A stretch of DNA of 38,294 bases from Aeromonas australiensis (GCF_000819725.1 NZ_CDDH01000083.1:1-38294); one strand, 5' to 3'. Positions 1 through 9,865 are shown, numbered from the stretch's first letter. Program-made: numbers and translations. Notes: a model not told the origin generated them from the letters alone.

Positions 1-141
1 GACTCGGACTACTTCTTCCTAAAAATCAAGGCTGCCTTCCCCGGAAAGCCGCGATGAACCTTTTCTTTGCTTGTCCTTTAACCTGCTGGCGGCTTAACAT
101 TCAACCTCTAGTCCCAACCTGAAAAAGAGAACCGATCGACC

Positions 142-747
142 ATGCGCGCCCTTCTCGGGATTTTGATCTGCTTGTGTGCCCAACAGGCACTGGCCGATAC
201 CCGTTATGTTTCAGACAACATTTTTACCTATATCCACAATGGACCGGGTACTCAGTACCGGATCCTCGGCAGCGTCAAGGCTGGTGAACCACTGGAGGTA
301 AAGGCGGTGAGGAGTGAGGCCGGTTACACCCAGGTGGTGGACGGTCGCGGCCGCGAGGGGTGGATCAAGAACAGCGACTTGCAGAACCAGATAAGTCTGC
401 GCGAGCGGCTGCCGCAGGTACAGAAAGAGCTGGAGGAAGCCAAGGCTCGTTTATTGAACCTCAACGGTGACAACGAAAAGCGCTTCGCCGAGAAGGATGG
501 TCAGATCGCCGAGCTGCACCAGGAGATCGCCGCACTCAAGGCCCGGTTGGTCAGTCAGGGTGAGGAGATGAACAATCTCCAAGAGCAGAATGAGGCACTG
601 ACTCAGAGCTACGACAATCAGGAACACGATATGCAGATGGACTGGTTTATCCGTGGTGGTGCCATGGTGGGGGCCGGGCTCCTGCTGGGCATCCTGCTGC
701 CCATGCTGCCCCGTCGTCGCAGCCGTAGCGATCGCTGGATGAACTGA
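142..747 (+). CDS. TIGR04211-type SH3 domain membrane protein (YgiM-like)
   Basis: This 201-aa protein has the YgiM layout. It begins with a cleavable-looking signal peptide (about residues 1-18, ending ALA-D), followed by a bacterial SH3 domain (about 20-80; conserved NGPGTQYRILGSV and a GWI near the domain end). A charged coiled coil (about 85-160, rich in E, Q, L) leads to one C-terminal membrane helix (about 168-188) and a short Arg-rich cytoplasmic tail. The topology suggests a periplasmic SH3 domain held to the inner membrane. YgiM itself has no firm biochemical role, so function is open; cell-wall or peptide binding is the usual guess for SH3b domains. It is a single gene closed by a strong terminator. 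E. coli YgiM is about 206 aa, so this copy is full length. Confidence 0.85.
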   Translation: MRALLGILICLCAQQALADTRYVSDNIFTYIHNGPGTQYRILGSVKAGEPLEVKAVRSEAGYTQVVDGRGREGWIKNSDLQNQISLRERLPQVQKELEEAKARLLNLNGDNEKRFAEKDGQIAELHQEIAALKARLVSQGEEMNNLQEQNEALTQSYDNQEHDMQMDWFIRGGAMVGAGLLLGILLPMLPRRRSRSDRWMN

Positions 748-773
748 CTGCATTTGGTTGCATGAACTGTTGA

Positions 774-803
774 GAAGGGTCGCCGTGGCGGCCCTTCTTT
801 TTT
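774..803 (+). terminator. Rho-independent terminator after the SH3 gene
   Basis: The stem GAAGGGtCGCC pairs with GGCGgCCCTTC across a 2-nt loop with one wobble pair, and is followed by a run of Ts. It lies 27 bases after the stop at 747. Confidence 0.85.
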
Positions 804-1073
804 GTCCGCATGTTTATCTGCGTCTTGCCGAGGCCTGCGCCCGGATAGGGGAAAACATCCACACAGGATCGTATACAAAATGACGCCAGATGACCCTCGC
901 TATCGTCGACAAGTGCTGTTGTAGCGGGATAAGAATGGAAAGTTAGCGATCTTTGTTAAAGATTGGCAACAAATTCATTTCATATAGGGGATAACATTGT
1001 ATACATTATCGGCGTTTCGGCGGCATGGCCGCCTTTGTCGATATCAGCCCTCGGGCGTACAGGAAGACCCCCT
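804..1073 (+). promoter_or_regulatory. putA upstream region
   Basis: This is the non-coding stretch between the terminator and the PutA ATG. I see the motif GTATACA twice (near 871 and 1000; the second sits in the 8-bp palindrome TGTATACA). There is also an inverted pair TTGTT-N10-AACAA at 953-972 and a small GGCGG/CCGCC hairpin at about 1018-1033. No clean -35/-10 pair stands out. Because this PutA has no DNA-binding domain, control must come from another factor, and these repeats are the visible candidates. Confidence 0.3.
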
Positions 1074-4000
1074 ATGTTCAAAGCTACTCAAGTGCTTGCT
1101 GCTGACTATATTCCCTCCGATCTGGCCGCCCTGCGCGAAGCCATCACCCAGAACTACGTGGTGGATGAAAATGCCTATCTGGCCGAGCTGTCGGCCATGT
1201 TGCCGGGGGATGGCGCCTCGCTGGAGCAGGTGACCCAGCGTGCCCGTACTCTGGTGACCAAGGTGCGCAAGGAGAGCGGCTCCGGTGACGGTATCGACGC
1301 CTTCCTGCAGGAGTACAGCCTGGATACCCAGGAGGGGATCATCCTGATGTGTCTGGCCGAGGCGCTGCTGCGCATTCCCGATGCCGAGACCGCCGACGCC
1401 CTGATCAAGGACAAGCTCTCTGGCGCCAACTGGTCATCCCATTTCCGCAAGAGTGATTCCACCCTGGTCAACGCCTCCACCTGGGGGCTGATGCTGACCG
1501 GCAAGATCATCAAGCTCGACAAGAAGCTGGACGGCAACCCGGCCAACCTGCTGGGGCGCATGGTCAACAAGCTGGGGGAGCCGGTGGTGCGCTCCGCCAT
1601 GTACGCCGCCATGAAGATCATGGGCAAGCAGTTCGTGCTGGGGCGCGACATGAAGGAGGCGCTCAAGGCGAGCCGCAAATCCCGCGAGCTGGGTTATACC
1701 CACACCTACGACATGCTGGGCGAATCGGCGCTGACCATGCAGGATGCCGACAAATATCTGACTGATTACCGCAATGCCATCGAGGCGGTCGGCAACGAGC
1801 GGATCAGTGACGGCGGCCCGGCCCCCTCCATCTCCATCAAGCTCTCGGCGCTCCATCCGCGCTATGACGTGGCCAACCGCGAACGGGTGCTGGGCGAGAT
1901 GTGCGAGCGGCTGGTGGGGTTGGTACGGCTGGCCCGCGACAAGGATGTGGCCATCAGCATCGATGCCGAGGAGATGGACCGCCTTGAGCTGTCGCTGGAG
2001 TTGTTCGAGCAGCTCTACCGCTGTGACGCCAACCGTGGCTGGGGCAAGCTCGGCATGGTGGTGCAGGCCTACTCCAAGCGTGCCCTGCCGGTACTCTGCT
2101 GGCTCACCGCCCTGGCTCGCGAGCAGGGCGACCTCATTCCGGTGCGACTGGTAAAAGGCGCCTACTGGGACAGCGAACTGAAATATGCCCAGCAGGCGGG
2201 CCTGCCCGGCTACCCGCTCTTTACCCGCAAGGCGGGCACCGATATCTCCTACCTCGCCTGCGCCCGCTACCTGCTGAGCGAGCCGACTCGCGGCTTTATC
2301 GCTCCCCAGTTCGCCACCCACAACGCCAATACCGTGGTCAGCATTCTGGAGATGGCGGGCGATCGCCAGTTTGAATTCCAGCGTCTGCACGGCATGGGGG
2401 AGGAGCTACACAATGCCGTGCTGAACGACCATCCCGGCCTGCACTGCCGTATCTATGCGCCGGTCGGCGCCCACAAGGATCTGCTGCCCTATCTGGTGCG
2501 CCGCCTGCTGGAGAACGGGGCCAACACCTCCTTCGTTCATAAGCTGGTGGACCCCAACACCCCGGTGGATTCGCTGGCAGAACACCCGCTGCGCACCCTC
2601 AAGCGCTACTCCGGCTTTGCCAATGACCGCATTCCCCAGCCGGTGAACCTCTTTAGCGACCGCAAGAACTCCAGCGGCGTCAATATGAACATCCTCTCCA
2701 TCCAGCGCCCCTTCTTCGCACGTTTGAAAGAGCTGGAGAGCAAGCAGTGGCTGGCAGGGCCTATCGTCGATGGCGAGACCCTCAAGCGCAGCGAGGCACG
2801 CACCGTGCTGAGCCCGCAGGATGTGAGCCTCACCGTCGGCAAGATCCACTGGGCCGACGAGCAGGCGGTGGAGCAAGCCTTGGCATCCGCTCATGCCGCC
2901 TTCCCGCGCTGGCGCGAAACCCCGGTGAGTGAGCGGGCCGCTGCGCTCGAGAAGCTGGCGGATCTGCTGGAAGCGAACCGCGAGCAGCTGGTCTCCCTCT
3001 GTACCCGCGAGGCGGGCAAGCTGCTGCAAGATGGCATCGACGAGGTGCGCGAAGCGGTCGATTTCTGCCGCTACTACGCGGTGCAGGCTCGCAGCCTGAT
3101 GGGGCAGGCGACCCTGCTGCCCGGCTACACCGGCGAGCAGAACGAGCTGTTCTTGCAGGGGCGCGGGGTGTTTGTCTGCATCAGCCCGTGGAACTTCCCG
3201 CTGGCGATCTTCCTCGGCCAAATCGCCGCTGCGCTGGCCACCGGCAATACCGTCATAGCCAAACCTGCCGAGCAGACCGGCCTTATCGCCCATCTGGCGG
3301 TGACGCTGGCCCATCAGGCCGGTATTCCGGGTGACGTGCTGCAACTGCTGCCCGGTGACGGTGCGACTGTTGGCGCCAAGCTGACGGGGGACTCGCGCAT
3401 TGGCGGCGTCTGCTTCACTGGCTCCACCGAGACCGCCAAGCTCATCAACATGACCCTGGCCCAGCGTGATGGCGCCATCCTGCCGCTCATCGCCGAGACT
3501 GGTGGTCAGAACGCCATGATCGTCGACTCCACCGCCCTGCCTGAACAAGTGGTGCGCGACGTGGTGAGCGCCGCTTTCCAGAGCGCCGGCCAGCGCTGCT
3601 CGGCCCTGCGGGTGCTTTATCTGCAGGAGGAGATAGCCCCGCGGGTGCTGGAGATACTCACTGGCGCCATGCAGGAGCTGAAAGTGGGCAATCCGGCCGA
3701 GCACAACACCGACGTCGGTCCGGTGATCGATGCCGAGGCCAAGGCGGGGCTGGAGCTGCATCTGGCAAGGATGATCCCGAAAAGTCAGTTGATCGCTCAG
3801 GCGCCTATGCCCAAGGTGACGTTAGATGGGCACTTCGTCCAGCCCACGGCCCTGGAAATCCGTTCCATCAAGGAGTTGGAGCGCGAACAGTTCGGCCCCA
3901 TCCTGCACGTGGTGCGCTACGCCGCCCGGGATCTGGACAAGGTGATCAGCGACATCAACGGCACCGGTTACGGCTTGACGCTCGGGATCCACAGCCGCAA

Positions 4001-4238
4001 CGAATCCCACGCCGAAGAGCTGGCGAGCCGTATCAACGTGGGCAACGTCTACATCAACCGCAACCAGATCGGCGCCATGGTCGGGGTGCAGCCGTTCGGC
4101 GGGCAGGGGCTCTCCGGCACCGGTCCCAAGGCGGGTGGCCCCCACTATCTGAGTCGGTTTGTCACTGAGAAGACCCGCACCATCAACACCACGGCGGTGG
4201 GCGGCAACGCCTCCCTGCTGGCGATGGGCGATGCCTGA
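1074..4238 (+). CDS. putA: Bifunctional proline dehydrogenase / P5C dehydrogenase PutA
   Basis: PutA oxidises proline to glutamate in two steps, using FAD and then NAD+. The protein is 1054 aa from the ATG at 1074; the frame stays open upstream to a TTG at 963, but MFKATQVL is the family-like N-terminus. After a helical N-terminal arm comes the FAD-binding barrel (about 180-500, ending with YAPVGAHKDLLPYLVRRLLE). The aldehyde dehydrogenase half follows from about 580, with ISPWNFPLAIF near residue 700 and the catalytic Cys842 in SAGQRCSALR. It lacks the ribbon-helix-helix DNA-binding domain of the 1320-aa E. coli protein, so it is a short type A PutA that cannot repress its own gene. No putP proline permease lies next to it. 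A terminator follows directly. Confidence 0.97.
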   Translation: MFKATQVLAADYIPSDLAALREAITQNYVVDENAYLAELSAMLPGDGASLEQVTQRARTLVTKVRKESGSGDGIDAFLQEYSLDTQEGIILMCLAEALLRIPDAETADALIKDKLSGANWSSHFRKSDSTLVNASTWGLMLTGKIIKLDKKLDGNPANLLGRMVNKLGEPVVRSAMYAAMKIMGKQFVLGRDMKEALKASRKSRELGYTHTYDMLGESALTMQDADKYLTDYRNAIEAVGNERISDGGPAPSISIKLSALHPRYDVANRERVLGEMCERLVGLVRLARDKDVAISIDAEEMDRLELSLELFEQLYRCDANRGWGKLGMVVQAYSKRALPVLCWLTALAREQGDLIPVRLVKGAYWDSELKYAQQAGLPGYPLFTRKAGTDISYLACARYLLSEPTRGFIAPQFATHNANTVVSILEMAGDRQFEFQRLHGMGEELHNAVLNDHPGLHCRIYAPVGAHKDLLPYLVRRLLENGANTSFVHKLVDPNTPVDSLAEHPLRTLKRYSGFANDRIPQPVNLFSDRKNSSGVNMNILSIQRPFFARLKELESKQWLAGPIVDGETLKRSEARTVLSPQDVSLTVGKIHWADEQAVEQALASAHAAFPRWRETPVSERAAALEKLADLLEANREQLVSLCTREAGKLLQDGIDEVREAVDFCRYYAVQARSLMGQATLLPGYTGEQNELFLQGRGVFVCISPWNFPLAIFLGQIAAALATGNTVIAKPAEQTGLIAHLAVTLAHQAGIPGDVLQLLPGDGATVGAKLTGDSRIGGVCFTGSTETAKLINMTLAQRDGAILPLIAETGGQNAMIVDSTALPEQVVRDVVSAAFQSAGQRCSALRVLYLQEEIAPRVLEILTGAMQELKVGNPAEHNTDVGPVIDAEAKAGLELHLARMIPKSQLIAQAPMPKVTLDGHFVQPTALEIRSIKELEREQFGPILHVVRYAARDLDKVISDINGTGYGLTLGIHSRNESHAEELASRINVGNVYINRNQIGAMVGVQPFGGQGLSGTGPKAGGPHYLSRFVTEKTRTINTTAVGGNASLLAMGDA

Positions 4239-4281
4239 TCCCCGCCGATAGAGGCCGGATACGGGATGCCGGATAACAGCG

Positions 4282-4309
4282 GGCCGCCTTCGGGCGGCCT
4301 CTTTATTTG
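4282..4309 (+). terminator. Terminator after putA
   Basis: The stem GGCCGCC/GGCGGCC has a TTCG tetraloop and a T-rich tail (tctttattt). It lies 43 bases past the putA stop. Confidence 0.85.
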
Positions 4310-4459
4310 CGCTATCTGTTTTTTACGAATGGGACAATCGGCCACGGCGGGGTCGTCAGCGACCCGTGCTGGTCGTAAGATGGGAGCCATTCGCGCGGCG
4401 TTTGCCCCTTGGTCGGCCAGCCGTGGCCTGGGTTTTGTTTTAACGAGAGTGTTTATCTG

Positions 4460-5239
4460 ATGTCATTAACCGAACAAGCCCGCTGGTTCGTGCTGGGGGG
4501 CGATCATTTGGTACTGCTCGATCAGCAGGGAGAGGTGCCACAGGGCAGCAAAGCGTGCCTGCCTGCTGCGCTGGCAGAGGCCCGTTTCGAGCGTTTCGAT
4601 GAGTGGCAGGGGCTACCCTGCTATCTGCTCGATCTGGGGGATGAGAGCGACATCAGCGCTATGAGCCCGCTGCGCCAGCTGATGGTGGCGGGGGATGAAG
4701 AGGGCTTTCGTCTCGCAGGTCGCGCCTGGCAGCTCGCCACCTTCCGTCGTAGCCACCGTTTCTGCGGCGAGTGCGGCGCCCCCATGACCCCGAAGGCGGG
4801 GGAGTGGGCGCAGGTATGCCACCACGGCCACACCGCCTATCCGCGCATCTCTCCCTGCATTATCGTGGCGGTGCGCAAGGGGCCGGAGATCCTCTTGGCG
4901 GCCCATCGCCGTCACTATCAGGCGGATGACCCCATGTATACCGTGCTGGCCGGCTTTGTGGAGGCGGGGGAGAACCTCGAGCAGTGCGTGACGCGGGAGG
5001 TGTTCGAGGAGAGCGGCATCCGGGTGCGCAATGTGCGCTATGTGGCGAGCCAGCCCTGGCCCTTCCCCCACAGCCTGATGATGGGTTTTACCGCCGACTA
5101 CCAGAGCGGCGAGATCAGGGTACAGGATGACGAACTGGTGGCTGCCGATTTCTTTGCCGCCGACCGGCTGCCGCGTTTGCCGCCCCACGGCACCATCGCC
5201 CGGCGGCTGATCGAGTTGTCGCTGGCGGGTGAGGGGTAA
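4460..5239 (+). CDS. nudC: NADH pyrophosphatase / NAD-capped RNA hydrolase NudC
   Basis: NudC is a Nudix hydrolase that splits NAD(H) to NMN(H) and AMP and removes NAD caps from RNA. From the ATG at 4460 it is 259 aa (E. coli 257). The Nudix box is complete at about residues 155-177 ([11 protein letters not shown] then REVFEESGI), and the NudC-specific [11 protein letters not shown] motif follows. The zinc ribbon is unusual: Cys102, Cys105 and Cys120 match E. coli Cys98, Cys101 and Cys116, but the fourth Cys is replaced in C-HHGH, where His is available instead. Upstream in-frame codons (from 4409) give no family-like N-terminus, so I reject the longer form. The gene stands alone between putA and hemE. 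Confidence 0.93.
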   Translation: MSLTEQARWFVLGGDHLVLLDQQGEVPQGSKACLPAALAEARFERFDEWQGLPCYLLDLGDESDISAMSPLRQLMVAGDEEGFRLAGRAWQLATFRRSHRFCGECGAPMTPKAGEWAQVCHHGHTAYPRISPCIIVAVRKGPEILLAAHRRHYQADDPMYTVLAGFVEAGENLEQCVTREVFEESGIRVRNVRYVASQPWPFPHSLMMGFTADYQSGEIRVQDDELVAADFFAADRLPRLPPHGTIARRLIELSLAGEG

Positions 5240-5286
5240 CGGCGCTTATCTTTTCGCCACGCTGTTGGCACTGACTGGTTACAAAC

Positions 5287-5312
5287 GGGGCGCTCTGGTT
5301 TGCGCCCCTTCA
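5287..5312 (+). terminator. Hairpin after nudC
   Basis: GGGGCGC and GCGCCCC pair over an 8-nt loop, with As before and only a weak T tract after. It lies 47 bases past the nudC stop. It is a probable but not strong intrinsic terminator. Confidence 0.55.
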
Positions 5313-5372
5313 CATCTTTGCAACCGCGCGCCCATTTGCCACGTTTGGGGCAGTCCGCTTGGCTGGGCAAAG

Positions 5373-5381
5373 TGGTATTAT
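5373..5381 (+). promoter_or_regulatory. Candidate extended -10 promoter of hemE
   Basis: TGGTATTAT has the extended -10 form (TGn plus a 5/6 match to TATAAT), 39 bases before the hemE ATG. No good -35 hexamer is present, as is common for extended -10 promoters. Confidence 0.4.
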
Positions 5382-5420
5382 GGCCGCCATTTTATGCGTG
5401 ATACGAACTCGGGAACTGGG

Positions 5421-6488
5421 ATGAAAGAGCTGAAGAACGATCGATACCTGCGCGCCCTGCTGCGTCAGGACGTGGACATGACCCCGGTATGGATGATGCG
5501 CCAGGCTGGCCGTTATCTGCCGGAATACAAGGCGACTCGCGCCCAGGCGGGGGATTTTATGTCCCTGTGCCGCAATGCCGAGCTGGCCTGTGAAGTCACC
5601 CTGCAGCCGCTGCGCCGCTACCCGCTCGATGCTGCCATCCTCTTCTCCGACATCCTCACCGTGCCCGATGCCATGGGGCTGGGTCTCTACTTCGAGCAGG
5701 GTGAAGGCCCGCGCTTCGAGCGCCCGATCACCTCCATGGCCGATGTGCAGGCGCTGCCCATTCCGGATCCGGAAGATGAGCTGGGTTATGTGATGAATGC
5801 GGTGCGTACCATCCGCCGCGAGCTGAAAGGCGAAGTGCCGCTCATCGGCTTCTCCGGTAGCCCATGGACCCTGGCCACCTACATGGTGGAGGGGGGCAGC
5901 TCCAAGGCGTTCACCAAGATCAAGCAGATGATGTACGCAGAGCCGCAAACCCTGCACCTGCTGCTCGACAAGCTGGCCGACAGCGTGATTAGCTATCTCA
6001 ACGCCCAGATCAAGGCGGGTGCCCAGGCGGTCATGGTGTTCGACACCTGGGGCGGCGTACTCACCCCCCGCGATTACCGCGATTTCTCCCTGCACTACAT
6101 GCACAAGATTGTCGATGGCCTGATCCGCGAGCACGACGGTCGCCGCGTGCCGGTCACCCTGTTCACCAAGAATGGCGGTCAGTGGCTGGAGCAGATTGCC
6201 GCCACCGGTTGCGATGCACTGGGTCTGGACTGGACCACCGACATTGCCGACGCCAAGCGTCGGGTCGGCGACAAGGTGGCGCTGCAGGGCAACATGGATC
6301 CCTCCATGCTCTACGCTACCCCGGCCCGCATCCGTGAAGAGGTCGCCTCCATTCTGGCCGGTTTCGGTCACGGCAATGGCCACGTCTTCAACCTCGGCCA
6401 CGGCATCCATCAGGATGTGAACCCGGAACACGCCGGCGTGTTTGTCAACGCAGTACACGAGCTCTCCGCCCAGTACCACGGCCGCTAA
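5421..6488 (+). CDS. hemE: Uroporphyrinogen decarboxylase HemE
   Basis: HemE removes the four acetate carboxyl groups of uroporphyrinogen III to give coproporphyrinogen III in cytosolic heme synthesis. The protein is 355 aa (E. coli 354) from the ATG at 5421, beginning [13 protein letters not shown]. The N-terminal substrate-binding signature [15 protein letters not shown] (about residues 22-36) and the second signature [17 protein letters not shown] (about 142-158) are intact, as is the C-terminal [15 protein letters not shown]. The frame is open to 5229, but that extension overlaps the nudC stop and has no family match. It appears to be a single gene with its own promoter and terminator. 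Confidence 0.97.
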   Translation: MKELKNDRYLRALLRQDVDMTPVWMMRQAGRYLPEYKATRAQAGDFMSLCRNAELACEVTLQPLRRYPLDAAILFSDILTVPDAMGLGLYFEQGEGPRFERPITSMADVQALPIPDPEDELGYVMNAVRTIRRELKGEVPLIGFSGSPWTLATYMVEGGSSKAFTKIKQMMYAEPQTLHLLLDKLADSVISYLNAQIKAGAQAVMVFDTWGGVLTPRDYRDFSLHYMHKIVDGLIREHDGRRVPVTLFTKNGGQWLEQIAATGCDALGLDWTTDIADAKRRVGDKVALQGNMDPSMLYATPARIREEVASILAGFGHGNGHVFNLGHGIHQDVNPEHAGVFVNAVHELSAQYHGR

Positions 6489-6524
6489 GGCCGGGGCGAG
6501 AGAAGAAGAGTTTGTTTGAAATCC

Positions 6525-6546
6525 GGGGCCGCAAGGCCCCGTTTTA
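6525..6546 (+). terminator. Terminator after hemE
   Basis: GGGGCC/GGCCCC forms a perfect 6-bp stem with a GCAA tetraloop, then GTTTTA. It lies 37 bases past the hemE stop. Confidence 0.8.
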
Positions 6547-6600
6547 CATTAAAAAATGGCGCCGCGATGACGAGAGCGTGGCGCCAGTGCAGGAGGCAAG

Positions 6601-7530
6601 ATGAGCAGCAAGTCACTGGATTGGGGTATCGATCTTGGCGGTACCAAGTGTGAATGTGTGGTGCTGGATGGCGACGAGGTGCTGCTGCGCCACCGCATCC
6701 CCACCGAGCGGGCGGGCGGTTATGAGCACATGATCGGCCAGATCGCCAAGCTGGTGGCTGAGTGCGCCGAGAAGATTGGTCAGCGCCCGGCCGTCATCGG
6801 CATGGGCACGCCGGGGGCGCGGGATCCGCAGACCGGCCTGATGAAGAACTGCAATACCACCGAGCTCAATGGCAAGCCGTTCAAGGAGGATCTGGAGCGC
6901 AAACTGGGCGTGCCGGTGCTGATCGCCAACGACGCCAACTGCTTTGCGCTGGCAGAAACCCATCTCGGTGCGGTGCGCCAGCACCATCCCGATGCGAAAG
7001 TGGTGTTCGGCATCATCATGGGTACCGGGGTCGGCTCCGGCATCGTTATCAACGGCCGCATTCTCAACGGCCACCACGGCATCGCCGGTGAGTGGGGCCA
7101 CAACGTGCTTTCCCCTGATGGCCCCGAGTGCTACTGCGGCAAGCGTGGCTGCGTCGAGACCCTGATCAGCGGCCCGGCGCTGGAGGCCTGGTACGAGGCC
7201 AAGGCCAAGCGTCGCCTCTCGCTCGCTCAAATCGCGGCCGCCACCGCCCATGATCATCTGGCCAAGCTCACCATCGACCGGCTGCATCTGCTGTTTGGTC
7301 AGGCGCTGGCCAACGTGGTCAACATTCTCGACCCGGATGTGATCGTCATCGGCGGCGGGGTGGGCAATGTGCAGAGCCTTTACAGCGCCGGGCGGCAGAC
7401 TATTTTGCCCTTCCTCTTTAATCCCCGCTTCAGTGCCCCCATTATTGCTCCCGCCCTTGGCGACAGTGCCGGGGTATTCGGGGCCGCACTGCTGGCCCGC
7501 GGTGAATTCAAGGAGGCCCTGCTGTCGTAG
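6601..7530 (+). CDS. ROK family sugar kinase, Mak (fructokinase)-like
   Basis: This 309-aa ROK kinase probably phosphorylates a free hexose with ATP. It has the N-terminal phosphate-binding GIDLGGTK, the sugar-binding ANDANCFALAE and GEWGHN segments, and the ROK zinc site (His in GEWGHN plus CYCGKRGCVET). The segment NILDPDVIVIGGG is near the C-terminus. By eye it is closer to E. coli manno(fructo)kinase Mak (shared pattern KN-N-T-LNG-PF) than to NagK, so fructose or mannose is the likeliest substrate, but the specificity is inferred. AGGAGG sits 3-4 bases before the ATG. It lies 60 bases upstream of epd with no terminator between, suggesting co-transcription with glycolytic genes. Confidence 0.85.
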   Translation: MSSKSLDWGIDLGGTKCECVVLDGDEVLLRHRIPTERAGGYEHMIGQIAKLVAECAEKIGQRPAVIGMGTPGARDPQTGLMKNCNTTELNGKPFKEDLERKLGVPVLIANDANCFALAETHLGAVRQHHPDAKVVFGIIMGTGVGSGIVINGRILNGHHGIAGEWGHNVLSPDGPECYCGKRGCVETLISGPALEAWYEAKAKRRLSLAQIAAATAHDHLAKLTIDRLHLLFGQALANVVNILDPDVIVIGGGVGNVQSLYSAGRQTILPFLFNPRFSAPIIAPALGDSAGVFGAALLARGEFKEALLS

Positions 7531-7590
7531 CAGGGGCTCCCGGGCGGCCGGTGCGCCGCCCTGTTGCTGGTTTAAGGAAACGGATTCTCG

Positions 7591-8601
7591 ATGATCAAGA
7601 TTGCCATCAATGGTTACGGGCGGATCGGTCGCAACGTGTTGCGAGCCCTCTATGAAAGCGGGCGCGACAAGCGCATCAAGATCGTCGCCATCAACGAGCT
7701 GGCGGCCCCCGAGGCCATGGTGCACCTGACCCGTTACGATACCAGTCATGGTCGCTTTCACCATCCGGTGCAACTGGCGGGCAACAGCATGTTGGTGGGG
7801 GAGGATCTCATCTCTCTGTTTGCCGAGCGGGATCCGTCAAAGCTGCCGTGGCGGGCGCTGGGGGTCGATGTGGTGCTCGATTGCACCGGGGTGTTTGGCT
7901 CGCGGGCCGATGCCGAGCTGCATCTGGCGGCGGGGGCGGGCAAGGTGCTCTTCTCCCACCCGGCGGATGCGGATGTGGATGCCACCGTGGTCTACGGGGT
8001 CAACCATCATACCCTCACCGGAGCGGAGCGGATCGTCTCGAACGCCTCCTGTACCACCAACTGCGTGGTGCCAGTGATTGAAACATTGCATCGAGAGTTC
8101 GAGATAAATTGTGGTACTATTACGACAATTCATTCGGCCATGCATGATCAGCAAGTCATCGATGCCTACCACAGTGACTTGCGCCGAACCCGCGCTGCCA
8201 GTCAGTCCATCATTCCGGTGGATACCAAGCTGGCCAAGGGGTTGGAGCGTATCCTGCCCCACTTCGCCGGCAAGTTCGAGGCGATCGCGGTGCGGGTGCC
8301 GACCATCAATGTAACAGCGATGGATCTCAGTATTACTGTTCGTAAAAAAGTGACAGTTACTGACGTAAATCAAGCCCTGCAACGGGCATCCAGAGGTACA
8401 TTACACGGTATTCTGGATTACACGGAAGAACCATTGGTCTCCGTAGACTTCAATCATGATGCGCACTCATGCATCATTGATGGTACCCAGACTCGGGTGA
8501 GCGATGCCAACCTCGTCAAGATGTTGATGTGGTGTGATAACGAATGGGGCTTCGCAAACCGGATGCTGGATACCACCCGGGCCATGATGGTTGCAGGCTG
8601 A
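7591..8601 (+). CDS. epd: D-erythrose-4-phosphate dehydrogenase Epd
   Basis: Epd oxidises erythrose-4-phosphate to 4-phosphoerythronate with NAD+, the first step toward pyridoxal phosphate. It is a 336-aa member of the GAPDH family (E. coli Epd 339). The Rossmann motif [17 protein letters not shown] opens the protein, and the catalytic Cys154 lies in SNASCTTNC. The Epd-type stretch [15 protein letters not shown] and the terminal [14 protein letters not shown] separate it from GapA. The order epd-pgk-fbaA is the classic gammaproteobacterial cluster. Base use is uneven: parts around 8080-8150 and 8300-8480 are much richer in A/T-ending codons than the rest, which may reflect internal regulatory signals. 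Confidence 0.95.
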   Translation: MIKIAINGYGRIGRNVLRALYESGRDKRIKIVAINELAAPEAMVHLTRYDTSHGRFHHPVQLAGNSMLVGEDLISLFAERDPSKLPWRALGVDVVLDCTGVFGSRADAELHLAAGAGKVLFSHPADADVDATVVYGVNHHTLTGAERIVSNASCTTNCVVPVIETLHREFEINCGTITTIHSAMHDQQVIDAYHSDLRRTRAASQSIIPVDTKLAKGLERILPHFAGKFEAIAVRVPTINVTAMDLSITVRKKVTVTDVNQALQRASRGTLHGILDYTEEPLVSVDFNHDAHSCIIDGTQTRVSDANLVKMLMWCDNEWGFANRMLDTTRAMMVAG

Positions 8602-8662
8602 GCCTGCCCCGGGCGAAAGGTTACTGTTTTTAACATTACCTGGAAAATATAGAGGACTGAAT

Positions 8663-9826
8663 ATGTCTGTTATCAAGATGACTGACCTGGATCTGGCGGG
8701 TAAACGCGTTCTGATCCGTGCTGACCTGAACGTACCGGTAAAAGACGGCAAGGTCACCTCCGATGCACGTATCGTTGCGACTCTGCCGACCATCAAGCTG
8801 GCTCTGGAAAAGGGCGCCAAGCTGATGATCACCTCCCACCTGGGTCGTCCGACCGAGGGTGAATACAACGAAGAATTCTCCCTGGCTCCGGTTGTCAACT
8901 ATCTGAAAGACGCTCTGTCCTGCAAGGTGACCCTGGCCAAGGATTACCTGGATGGCGTAGAAGTCGCTGCCGGTGAGCTGGTTGTGCTGGAAAACTGCCG
9001 TTTCAACAAAGGCGAGAAGAAGAACACCGAAGAGCTGGCCAAAAAATACGCCGCCCTGTGTGACGTCTTTGTAATGGATGCGTTCGGTACTGCTCACCGC
9101 GCCGAAGGCTCTACCTACGGTGTTGCCCAGTTCGCACCTGTCGCCTGTGCCGGTCCGCTGCTGGCGGGTGAACTGGAAGCGCTGGGTAAAGCCATGCTGA
9201 AGCCTGAGCGCCCGATGGTTGCCATCGTTGGCGGCTCCAAGGTCTCCACCAAGCTGACCGTTCTGGAATCCCTCTCCAAAATCGCTGACCAGCTGGTGGT
9301 CGGTGGTGGCATCGCCAACACCTTCATCGCTGCTGCCGGTCACAACGTTGGCAAGTCCCTGTGCGAGCACGACCTGATCGACACCGCCAAGAAACTGGCT
9401 GCCGAGACCAACATTCCTGTGACCACCGACGTGGTTGTAGGCGCCGAGTTCTCCGAGTCCACTCCGGCTACCATCAAGTCTGTGAGCGATGTGACCGACG
9501 GCGACATGATCTTCGACATCGGCCCGGATTCTGCCAAGGCTCTGGCTGACATCATCATGAACGCCAAGACCATCCTGTGGAACGGTCCGGTTGGTGTGTT
9601 CGAGTTCGACCAGTTCGCTGAAGGCACCAAGGTTATCGCTGAAGCCATCGCTGCTTCTCCGGCTTTCTCCATCGCTGGCGGTGGTGACACCCTGGCTGCT
9701 ATCGACAAGTTCGGCATCGCTGACAAAGTCTCCTACATCTCCACTGGCGGCGGCGCCTTCCTGGAGTTCGTAGAAGGCAAGGTACTGCCGGCTGTTGCGA
9801 TTCTGGAACAGCGCGCCAAAGCCTAA
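8663..9826 (+). CDS. pgk: Phosphoglycerate kinase Pgk
   Basis: Pgk transfers phosphate from 1,3-bisphosphoglycerate to ADP in glycolysis, and works in reverse in gluconeogenesis. It is 387 aa, the same length as E. coli Pgk. Visible signatures include [17 protein letters not shown] (about 13-29), [13 protein letters not shown] (about 58-70), GPVGVFEFD and the [10 protein letters not shown] nucleotide loop near the end. The ATG at 8663 has AGAGGA 6 bases before it; the longer frame from 8591 overlaps the end of epd and is rejected. Codon use becomes strongly biased here compared with epd, as expected for a very highly expressed protein. Confidence 0.98.
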   Translation: MSVIKMTDLDLAGKRVLIRADLNVPVKDGKVTSDARIVATLPTIKLALEKGAKLMITSHLGRPTEGEYNEEFSLAPVVNYLKDALSCKVTLAKDYLDGVEVAAGELVVLENCRFNKGEKKNTEELAKKYAALCDVFVMDAFGTAHRAEGSTYGVAQFAPVACAGPLLAGELEALGKAMLKPERPMVAIVGGSKVSTKLTVLESLSKIADQLVVGGGIANTFIAAAGHNVGKSLCEHDLIDTAKKLAAETNIPVTTDVVVGAEFSESTPATIKSVSDVTDGDMIFDIGPDSAKALADIIMNAKTILWNGPVGVFEFDQFAEGTKVIAEAIAASPAFSIAGGGDTLAAIDKFGIADKVSYISTGGGAFLEFVEGKVLPAVAILEQRAKA

Positions 9827-9837
9827 TTGACCCGGAA

Positions 9838-9865
9838 CGGGGGGCAAAAGCCTCCCGTTTCGTTT
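9838..9865 (+). terminator. Hairpin between pgk and fbaA
   Basis: An 8-bp stem (CGGGGGGC with GCCTCCCG, one G-U pair) with an AAAA loop is followed by TTTCGTTT, 11 bases after the pgk stop. It resembles an intrinsic terminator and could act as a partial one that sets the pgk to fbaA transcript ratio, or as a 3' end-protecting stem. Confidence 0.65.

Noticed and set aside
963..1073. N-terminal extension of PutA from a TTG at 963
   Set aside because: The added 37 residues are unlike any PutA and cover the promoter region; the ATG at 1074 gives the family N-terminus.
4266..4460. 64-codon frame between putA and nudC
   Set aside because: It runs through the putA terminator hairpin and shows no motif or ribosome site.
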